A stretch of 6,331 nucleotides of DNA from an uncultured Collinsella sp. (GTDB lineage: Bacteria; Actinomycetota; Coriobacteriia; Coriobacteriales; Coriobacteriaceae): contig UQQL01000086.1 in assembly GCA_900543275.1 (NCBI GenBank), positions 1-6,331 of the forward strand, written 5' to 3'. Position numbers and translations under genes: made by a program. Shown piece by piece: positions 1 through 5,198 of the stretch. The notes beneath the pieces are model-generated. The model was not told the origin of the DNA. It saw only the letters and a list, made by a program, of their open reading frames with translations, and made no database searches. The stretch's first letter is position 1. Each line of letters starts with the position of its first letter.

Positions 1-28
1 TGGGCTCGGAGATGTGTATAAGAGACAG
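1..28 (+). other. Nextera/Tn5 tagmentation adapter left on the end (artefact)
   Basis: Bases 10-28 read AGATGTGTATAAGAGACAG, the 19-bp Tn5 mosaic end used in Nextera libraries. Bases 1-9 (TGGGCTCGG) match the end of the Nextera read-2 adapter that precedes it. Genomic sequence therefore starts at base 29. The ATG at 12-14 lies inside the adapter and creates a false start whose peptide, MCIRDR, is adapter translated in frame with the protease. It is library DNA, not a mobile element of the organism. Confidence 0.97.
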
Positions 29-29
29 G

Positions 30-848
30 CTCAAGGACGCCGACGCCTCCAAGCTCACGCCGATCGAGATCGGTGACTCCTCCAAGCTCAACGTGGGCGA
101 GTGGGTCATGGCGATCGGTTCGCCCTTCGGCAACGAGCAGTCTGTCTCCACGGGCATTGTGTCGGCGCTGTATCGCTCCACGGCCATGAGCTCTACCAAC
201 GGTAACACCATCTATGCCAACATGATCCAGACCGATGCCGCCATCAACCCGGGCAACTCCGGCGGCGCGCTCGTTAACGACAACGGCGAGCTGGTGGGCA
301 TCAACTCGCTCATCGAGAGCTACTCGGGCTCCAGCTCGGGCGTGGGCTTTGCCATTCCCGTTAACTACGCCAAGAACATTGCCGACCAGATTATTGACGG
401 CAAGACGCCGGTTCATCCGTACCTGGGCGCCACGCTTTCGAGCGTCAACGCGCTCAATGCCCGCACCAACAAGCTGAGCACCGATAGCGGCGCGTACGTG
501 GCGAGCGTCGTCGAGGACGGTCCCGCCGCCAAGGCCGGCATCCAGGAGGGCGATGTCATTACCAAGCTGGGCGACGACGAGATCACGAGCGCCGATGGCC
601 TGATCATTGCGCTGCGCAGCCATGAGGTGGGCGAGAAGGTCGAGATCACGCTCATGCGCGGCAAGGAAGAGAAGAAGGTCACCGTCGAGCTGGGCTCCGA
701 TGAGAAGCTGCAGAACCAGCAGCAGGACGACAGCGCGACTGACACCGGCAACGGCGGTATTACCGACGAGCAGCTGCGTCAGTATCTGGAGGAGCTGCTT
801 GGCCAGCAGGGCCAGGGTCAAGGCCAAGGCTATGGCCAGGGTTTCTAA
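30..848 (+). CDS. HtrA/DegP-like trypsin-family serine protease with PDZ domain, 5' end missing
   Basis: HtrA-family proteases degrade or refold misfolded proteins at the cell envelope; in Gram-positive bacteria they are usually membrane-anchored with the protease domain outside. This fragment holds 272 genomic codons. It begins within the chymotrypsin-like fold (IGDSSKLNVGEWVMAIGSPFG) and contains the catalytic serine in the GNSGG motif, with the Ser codon at 258-260. A conserved strand VGFAIPVN follows, and then a single PDZ domain at about bases 411-700, including the AAKAGIQEGDVI core. After the PDZ comes a charged linker and a Gly/Gln-rich tail (GQGQGQGYGQGF) ending at TAA 846-848. The catalytic His and Asp and any N-terminal membrane anchor lie upstream of the cut and cannot be seen. 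The apparent ATG at 12 belongs to the adapter and must not be used as a start. A terminator 26 bases downstream ends the unit, so this gene is probably not co-transcribed with ligA. Family assignment is secure; which HtrA paralogue it is cannot be told. Confidence 0.93.
   Translation, partial: LKDADASKLTPIEIGDSSKLNVGEWVMAIGSPFGNEQSVSTGIVSALYRSTAMSSTNGNTIYANMIQTDAAINPGNSGGALVNDNGELVGINSLIESYSGSSSGVGFAIPVNYAKNIADQIIDGKTPVHPYLGATLSSVNALNARTNKLSTDSGAYVASVVEDGPAAKAGIQEGDVITKLGDDEITSADGLIIALRSHEVGEKVEITLMRGKEEKKVTVELGSDEKLQNQQQDDSATDTGNGGITDEQLRQYLEELLGQQGQGQGQGYGQGF
801..845 (+). repeat. Gly/Gln low-complexity C-terminal tail of the HtrA-like protein
   Basis: The last 15 codons encode alternating Gly and Gln with one Tyr and a final Phe, through imperfect repeats of GGCCAG/GGTCAA/GGCCAA. 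Such tails are disordered. The short repeat units could vary in number between strains by slippage. No function can be assigned. Confidence 0.7.
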
Positions 849-873
849 CGAGCCGTATTGCACATATCGAAGC

Positions 874-913
874 CAGAGGGGCTGTCCCGCCAACGCGGGA
901 CAGCCCCTCTTTT
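874..913 (+). terminator. Strong intrinsic terminator after the HtrA-like gene
   Basis: A perfect inverted repeat pairs 875-890 with 895-910 (AGAGGGGCTGTCCCGC against its complement). This gives a 16-bp GC-rich stem closed by a 4-base loop (CAAC). The 3' arm runs into TTTT at 910-913. It starts 26 bases after the protease stop. The T-tract is short, but the stem is long and perfect. There is no A-tract on the other side, so it most likely works only for plus-strand transcripts. Confidence 0.88.
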
Positions 914-1032
914 CGCGATGATCCCTTGGAGACGGAGGAAAACGGATCATTTAGAACTGGCAAGGGCATGGTTTAATCGCGCGATCCACCCCAGTCTGGC
1001 GGCTGCCGATTCGGTGCGGTTCGAAAGGGTTA

Positions 1033-1061
1033 TTCGGCGCCATGGTGACCGGTGGTACTCT
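1033..1061 (+). promoter_or_regulatory. Possible ligA promoter (weak match)
   Basis: TACTCT at 1056-1061 fits the loose actinobacterial -10 pattern TAnnnT. It lies 17 bases after TTCGGC at 1033-1038, a poor -35. Transcription would start near 1068, about 30 bases before the ligA ATG. A promoter is expected in this gap because a terminator closes the upstream gene, but the hexamers themselves are weak evidence. Confidence 0.25.
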
Positions 1062-1083
1062 TGTATCCGTTTGAAATCGAGCG

Positions 1084-1089
1084 AAGGAG
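1084..1089 (+). promoter_or_regulatory. Ribosome binding site that fixes the ligA start
   Basis: AAGGAG lies 7 bases before the ATG at 1097. The same frame is open further upstream to a GTG at 1052, but that codon has no comparable site and would add 15 residues (MVLLYPFEIERRSAA) not expected in ligases. This supports ATG 1097. Confidence 0.85.
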
Positions 1090-1096
1090 TGCCGCT

Positions 1097-3325
1097 ATGG
1101 AGCAATCGAGCCTGTTTGGTGACGGCGTGGACATCGATACCGAAACGCCCGCGAGCGTGGATGCCGCCGCACCGGCCGATGCCCGTGCCCAGGCGGCGGC
1201 GCGTGCGGCCGAGCTGCGCCACGAGCTCGATTACCACGCCTATCGCTACTACATGCTCGATGCGCCCGAGATCACGGACGCCGCCTTTGACAAAATGCTC
1301 GTTGAGCTGCAGGAAATCGAGGCGACCTACCCCGACCTGGTGACCCCCGACAGCTATACCCAGCGTGTGGGCGGCTACGTGAGCGAGCAGTTTACGCCGG
1401 TCACGCATATGGCACGCATGTACTCCATGGACGATGCCATGGACCTGGACGAACTCGACGCGTGGCTCCAGCGCGCCGAGGATGCGCTCGGTGCCGGCAG
1501 CGTCACCTATACCTGCGAGCTTAAGATCGACGGCCTGGGCGTGGCCCTTACCTACCAAAACGGCACCTTCGTACGCGCCGCCACGCGCGGCGACGGCACC
1601 ACGGGCGAGGACGTGTCGCTCAACGTGCGTACCATCAAGGATGTGCCCATGCACCTGTCCGAGCCTGCGCTCGCCCACATGGGTGCCGACCGCGAGCGCA
1701 CCATTGAGGTGCGCGGCGAGGTCTACATGCCCAAGGGCAGCTTTGTGCGTCTGAACGACGAGGCCGATGCCGAGGGCCGCGACCCCTTCGCCAACCCGCG
1801 CAACGCCGCCGCCGGCAGCCTGCGCCAAAAGGACCCCAAGGTCACGGCGCGCCGCGACCTGGCTACCTTTATCTACGCCATTGCCGATACCGATCCGCTG
1901 CACGTCCACAGCCAGCGTGAGTTTCTCGACTGGCTGCGCAGTGCCGGCTTTAGCGTCAACCCCAACGTGGCACGCTGCGCCACGCCGGCCGAGGTCCACG
2001 AGTTCTGTGCCCAGGCCCTCGAGCATCGCGGTGACCTGGACTACGACATCGACGGCGTGGTCGTAAAGGTTGACAGCTTCCAACAGCAGCTCGACCTGGG
2101 CTTTACCGCCCGTGCGCCGCGTTGGGCCATCGCCTTTAAGTTCCCGCCCGAGGAAAAGCAGACCGTCCTGCGCGAGATTCGCATCCAGGTGGGCCGCACC
2201 GGTGTGCTCACGCCGGTCGCTGAGTTCGACCCGGTGACGGTCGCCGGCTCCACCATCGCGCGCGCCACGCTGCACAACATCGACGAGATCCGCCGCAAAA
2301 ACGTGCGCGAGGGCGACACTATCATCGTGCACAAGGCAGGCGACGTGATTCCCGAGGTCGTGGGCCCCGTGCTCGACAAGCGCCCGGCCGACAGCGTTGA
2401 CTGGCAGATGCCCGAGGCCTGCCCCGTGTGCGGCAGCCCCGTGGTGCACGAGGACGGCGAGGTGGCCTACCGCTGCGTGTCCATCGACTGCCCCGCACAG
2501 CTCAAGGAGCGCCTGCTCCACTGGGTGAGCCGCGGTTGCATGGACGTGGACGGCCTGGGCGACGAAATCGTCGACAAGATGATCGCCGCCGGCCTTATCC
2601 ACGATGTCGCGGACTTCTACCAGCTCACAGTCGACGACATCGCCGGCCTGGACACGGGCCGCGTGTATGCCAGCTCCAACAGCAAAAAGGGCGTCAAGAA
2701 GGGCGACCCCATTCCGGTGGGCCTCAAGACGGCCGAGAAAATCATCGCCGAGCTCAACAAGTCTAAGAGCCAGCCGCTCGGTCGCGTGCTGTTTGCCTTG
2801 GGTATCCGTCATGTGGGCAAGAGTGTGGGCGAGGTCATTGCCGAGCGATTCCTGTCGATTGACAAGCTCATCTTGGCGAGCGAAGAGGACATCGCCGAGT
2901 GCGAGGGCATCGGTCCCAAGATTGCGGCGAGCGTCAAGCAGTTCCTGGCCGTGCCCGAGAACCTTGCCGTGCTGGAACGCCTGCGCCAGGCGGGCCTGTC
3001 GCTCGAGGTCGACTTGGGCGCCGCGCACGCGCAAGCCGCAGCCGACGCTGGCGTGGCAGGCGAGCTTGCCGACGCACAGCCACTCGCGGGTCTGACCTTC
3101 GTGCTCACCGGCACACTCGTCAACCGCACCCGCGACGAGGCGGGCGCGGCGCTCAAGGTGCTTGGCGCCAAGGTCTCGGGCAGCGTATCCAAGAAGACGA
3201 GCTATCTAGTCGCCGGCCCCAAGGCGGGCTCCAAGCTTACCAAGGCCGAGCAGCTGGGCGTACCCGTGCTGGACGAGGACGCACTCGAGCAGATCTTGGC
3301 TACTGGTCAGGTGCCGGAGGCGTAA
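1097..3325 (+). CDS. ligA: NAD+-dependent DNA ligase LigA
   Basis: LigA seals nicks in duplex DNA using NAD+, joining Okazaki fragments and finishing repair in the cytoplasm. The protein has 742 residues, against 671 in E. coli. Domain order is complete. Domain Ia includes YHAYRYYMLDAPEITD. The adenylation domain has catalytic Lys143 in KIDG, RGDG at 164-167, DIDGVVVK around 317-324 and KFPPEE from Lys348. The OB fold begins QVGRTGVLTPVAEFDPV. A Cys4 zinc finger uses C442, C445, C460 and C465. The helix-hairpin-helix region includes FALGIRHVGKSVGE and CEGIGPKIAASV, and a BRCT domain spans about 662-737. All key residues I can identify are present, so it should be active. Two differences from E. 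coli LigA stand out: an N-terminal extension of about 40 residues beginning MEQSSLFGDG, and roughly 20 extra residues near 522-541. The ATG is chosen for its AAGGAG site. The TAA overlaps a possible downstream ATG by one base. Confidence 0.98.
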   Translation: MEQSSLFGDGVDIDTETPASVDAAAPADARAQAAARAAELRHELDYHAYRYYMLDAPEITDAAFDKMLVELQEIEATYPDLVTPDSYTQRVGGYVSEQFTPVTHMARMYSMDDAMDLDELDAWLQRAEDALGAGSVTYTCELKIDGLGVALTYQNGTFVRAATRGDGTTGEDVSLNVRTIKDVPMHLSEPALAHMGADRERTIEVRGEVYMPKGSFVRLNDEADAEGRDPFANPRNAAAGSLRQKDPKVTARRDLATFIYAIADTDPLHVHSQREFLDWLRSAGFSVNPNVARCATPAEVHEFCAQALEHRGDLDYDIDGVVVKVDSFQQQLDLGFTARAPRWAIAFKFPPEEKQTVLREIRIQVGRTGVLTPVAEFDPVTVAGSTIARATLHNIDEIRRKNVREGDTIIVHKAGDVIPEVVGPVLDKRPADSVDWQMPEACPVCGSPVVHEDGEVAYRCVSIDCPAQLKERLLHWVSRGCMDVDGLGDEIVDKMIAAGLIHDVADFYQLTVDDIAGLDTGRVYASSNSKKGVKKGDPIPVGLKTAEKIIAELNKSKSQPLGRVLFALGIRHVGKSVGEVIAERFLSIDKLILASEEDIAECEGIGPKIAASVKQFLAVPENLAVLERLRQAGLSLEVDLGAAHAQAAADAGVAGELADAQPLAGLTFVLTGTLVNRTRDEAGAALKVLGAKVSGSVSKKTSYLVAGPKAGSKLTKAEQLGVPVLDEDALEQILATGQVPEA

Positions 3326-3504
3326 TGGATATCGAGAATCGCAATTGCTCGCAGGCGGAAGGGCGCGCGAGGCATTCCCAAGTGCAGGCAAAAGAGCGCT
3401 TAATGATGCGAATTTGCGTTGCCGAGCGCGAGCGCGCGGCGGGTGCATCTCGCGATGCCTTTGAGGCGTTGACCGAGTTAGAGGCGAGGCTCGGTCTAGC
3501 CTAG
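3325..3504 (+). CDS. Possible small protein overlapping the ligA stop (59 aa), unrecognised
   Basis: An ATG at 3325-3327 shares its A with the ligA TAA (TAATG), the geometry of translational coupling. GGAGG at 3316-3320 sits 4 bases upstream, slightly close for a ribosome binding site. The frame runs 59 codons to TAG 3502-3504. The product is rich in Arg, Glu and Ala, has two Cys, and ends in a likely amphipathic helix (ASRDAFEALTELEARLGLA). It has no signal peptide or membrane segment, and I do not recognise a family. Against it: codons such as AGG, TTA, CTA and CGA are commoner here than in ligA, the site may simply be the chance end of a GC-rich spacer, and its last 9 bases overlap the minus-strand remnant. 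A second possible start is the ATG pair at 3403-3408. Confidence 0.35.
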   Translation: MDIENRNCSQAEGRARHSQVQAKERLMMRICVAERERAAGASRDAFEALTELEARLGLA

Positions 3505-3588
3505 AGAGACCGGCACCGTGATCTGCGTCACGTAGGTTGCTGGGTCGTCGCTGATGATGTCGTCGATAAGGGCGATTTCGCGTTGCCC
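3496..3588 (-). pseudogene. Remnant resembling the C-terminus of a GyrI-like/MerR effector-binding domain protein
   Basis: Read on the minus strand, the gap after the MATE stop encodes a peptide of about 30 residues ending at a TAG (3496-3498): GQREIALIDDI, then ISDDPATYVTQITVPVSLG. The pattern [LI]-D-[DE]-...-D-P-x-x-[YF]-V-T-x-[IL]-x-[IV]-P-V is, as I know the family, the usual C-terminal strand of GyrI-like effector-binding domains, found on MerR- and AraC-type drug-responsive regulators. The frame hits TGA at 3607-3609, inside the MATE gene, and has no start codon, DNA-binding helix or room for the other roughly 200 residues. It therefore cannot be a working gene. The MATE 3' end runs directly into it in a different frame, consistent with a deletion that removed most of the regulator. 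The match is by eye over a short peptide, so chance remains possible. Confidence 0.5.
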
Positions 3589-3590
3589 CG

Positions 3591-4937
3591 CTACGCCACC
3601 AGCTTGTCAAAAGCCCCGCGGCGGTTGAGCGCGGTAAATGCAATCACGCAGATGACCGCCGACAGAATCGAGCCGCACGGCGAGGCGATACCCATGGGGA
3701 ACAGCGTGCCGGAATAGGCGTTCGACAGCAGCCACGCGCCCGGCACGCGAATGAGTACCACGGCCAGCACGTTGTGCGCAAAGCCGATGTAGCTCTTGCC
3801 ATACGCAGCGAAAAAGCCGCTAAAGCAAATGTGGATGCCGGCAAAGATTGCATCGAAAATATAACTGTGCATATAGCCGGTACCGGCCGCGACCACCGCG
3901 GGGTCCTTGGCAAAAAAGCCAATAAACGCCGGCGCCACCAGCCACATCAGCACCGTGATCAGGCAGCCGTACACCACCGAGATCGTCATGGCGTCCTTGA
4001 GTACCTGACGCGCGCGGTCGCCCTTGCCCGCGCCGGCGTTTTGCGCCGTGAGTGCGCTGACGGTGGCACCCATGGAACTCGGCACAATGAACAAAAAGCT
4101 GATCATCTTCTCGACCAGGCCCACGGCGGCGGCGTCGACCAGACCGCGGTGGTTGGCGATGACGGTGATAAACATAAACGCCACCTGGATGCAGCCGTCC
4201 TGCACGGCCACGGGCACGCCGATCTTAAGAATGCTGCCGAGCACCTCGGGCTGGGGGCGCAGGTCGCTGCGCTTAACGTGGATGTTTGTGCGACGGCTCT
4301 TGAGCCACACGAGCGCGAGGGCAACGCTGGCTGTCTGCGCGGTCACCGTGCCGAGTGCCGCGCCCACGGGGCCGAGCCCCATGTGGCCGATAAACAGAAA
4401 ATCAAGCGCGATATTAATGATGCACGCCACGCCGATCACGTACATGGGCGAGCGCGAATCGCCCAGGCCGCGAAAGATGGCCGAGAGGATGTTGTATGCG
4501 GCGATAAAGGGAATGCCTACAAAGCAAATGCGCAGGTAGGCGGCAGTGCCTTCGACCGCCTCGGCCGGCGTGCCAATGAGTGCCACGATCTGCGGGCACA
4601 GTGCGAGCAAGACAGCGGCCAGCACCACCGAGACGCCCATAAAGAGCGTAATGGTGTTGCCGATGGCGGTCTCGGCGCGGTCAAACCGGCGCGAGCCCAC
4701 AGCGTGGCCGACGATGACCGTCGTTCCCATGGCCAGGCCCACGAGCGTCACGGTAATGATATAGAGCGTCTGCGCGCCATTGCCCACGGCGGTGATGCCG
4801 GCGGCGCCGCTAAACTGTCCCATCATGTACAGGTCGGCCATGCCGTAGAGCATCTGCAAAAAGTACGAGAGCATATAGGGCAGCGCAAAGACCGCGATGG
4901 TCTTGAGGATATTGCCGCGTGTGAGGTCGTGTTCCAT
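3591..4937 (-). CDS. MATE-family multidrug efflux transporter
   Basis: MATE transporters are inner-membrane antiporters that export cationic drugs and other compounds in exchange for Na+ or H+. The 448-residue length is typical. The N-terminus, LTRGNILKTIAVFALPYMLS, is the usual MATE opening. The sequence has about 12 hydrophobic segments in two homologous halves, beginning near residues 13 and 236. Family landmarks are GLGDSRSPMYVIGVACIINI and LDFLFIG after the fifth segment, and TAQNAGAGKGDRARQVLKDAM in the second half. The ATG at 4937 starts this canonical N-terminus. Its ribosome binding site is weak: AGAAAG at 4948-4953, 10 bases away. The gene is convergent with ligA and divergent from the ABC gene. 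A MerR-type promoter precedes it and a possible regulator remnant follows it. Substrate and coupling ion cannot be read from the sequence. No terminator is evident between it and ligA. Confidence 0.95.
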   Translation of the reverse strand: MEHDLTRGNILKTIAVFALPYMLSYFLQMLYGMADLYMMGQFSGAAGITAVGNGAQTLYIITVTLVGLAMGTTVIVGHAVGSRRFDRAETAIGNTITLFMGVSVVLAAVLLALCPQIVALIGTPAEAVEGTAAYLRICFVGIPFIAAYNILSAIFRGLGDSRSPMYVIGVACIINIALDFLFIGHMGLGPVGAALGTVTAQTASVALALVWLKSRRTNIHVKRSDLRPQPEVLGSILKIGVPVAVQDGCIQVAFMFITVIANHRGLVDAAAVGLVEKMISFLFIVPSSMGATVSALTAQNAGAGKGDRARQVLKDAMTISVVYGCLITVLMWLVAPAFIGFFAKDPAVVAAGTGYMHSYIFDAIFAGIHICFSGFFAAYGKSYIGFAHNVLAVVLIRVPGAWLLSNAYSGTLFPMGIASPCGSILSAVICVIAFTALNRRGAFDKLVA

Positions 4938-4979
4938 GGGCGGGGCACTTTCTGGCTTGGGTCGTTTACGTACCAGTGT

Positions 4980-5010
4980 AGTGAAAACCCTACAACGATT
5001 GTAGAGTCAA
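4980..5010 (-). promoter_or_regulatory. MerR-type promoter/operator for the MATE gene
   Basis: On the minus strand a -35 box TTGACT (5005-5010) is followed after a 19-base spacer by TTCACT (4980-4985). MerR-family activators typically act on promoters with such long 19-20 base spacers. The spacer holds a dyad with the core CTACAA-CGA-TTGTAG (4990-5004, plus-strand reading, perfect). The dyad extends to 9-base arms at 4987-4995 and 4999-5007 with one mismatch and overlaps the -35 box. This is the layout of MerR, ZntR, CueR and BmrR operators. The start point would be near 4973, giving a leader of about 35 bases. The -10 box is poor, which fits a promoter needing an activator. The binding protein is inferred, not seen. 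Confidence 0.65.
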
Positions 5011-5129
5011 GGTTTGTGTTGGCGGCGGGGCGAAAAAGCCGCGCTCGCGTTTATTTCTAATTGAATACGGACGTGCGCCCTGCGAGCATAAAGCCTGCGC
5101 CAACCTTGCAGAAATCGATTTCGCATCAC

Positions 5130-5157
5130 TTGACACCGCCGCACGGCGCGCCATAAT
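5130..5157 (+). promoter_or_regulatory. Near-consensus sigma-70 promoter for the ABC exporter gene
   Basis: TTGACA (5130-5135, perfect -35) and CATAAT (5152-5157, five of six bases of the -10) are separated by 16 bases. Transcription would begin about 5163-5165, leaving a leader of about 35 bases before the GTG start. The spacer contains the inverted repeat CGCCG-CA-CGGCG (5137-5148), which could bind a repressor. It overlaps GGCGCGCC at 5145-5152. Confidence 0.75.
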
Positions 5158-5183
5158 ACGTGGGTTTGCGAACAACGTTTGAT

Positions 5184-5189
5184 GGGGGA
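5184..5189 (+). promoter_or_regulatory. Ribosome binding site for the GTG start of the ABC gene
   Basis: GGGGGA ends 9 bases before GTG 5199. The coding frame is closed by TGA at 5190-5192, so no earlier start is possible. The next in-frame ATG is codon 19, inside the first membrane segment. This makes GTG 5199 the best start. ATGs at 5182 and 5189 are out of frame with the transporter. Confidence 0.7.
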
Positions 5190-5198
5190 TGAACCTGC

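Noticed and set aside
918..950. Inverted repeat ATGATCC ... GGATCAT with a 19-base loop between HtrA and ligA
   Set aside because: Seven AT-containing pairs over a long loop is weak. It is not placed against any promoter I can support and may be chance.
947..3034. 695-codon open frame on the minus strand, antisense to ligA
   Set aside because: It is an exact shadow of ligA codon bias. The product is a monotonous His/Val/Gly/Ala-rich sequence with no family motifs, and every LigA motif is intact on the other strand.
3471..3511. Hairpins GACCGAG/CTCGGTC (3471-3496) and GGTCT/AGACC (3493-3511) as a ligA terminator
   Set aside because: The stems are short, overlap each other and have no T-tract, so I do not call a terminator.
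5022..5042. GCGGC...GCCGC hairpin with an A-run in the divergent region
   Set aside because: A five-base stem with an 11-base loop, and no gene ends beside it; not convincing as a terminator or attenuator.
3774..5060. 428-codon plus-strand frame opposite the MATE gene
   Set aside because: The product is His/Ala/Arg/Asp-rich with no recognisable domain. The MATE protein on the minus strand shows full family features over the same stretch.
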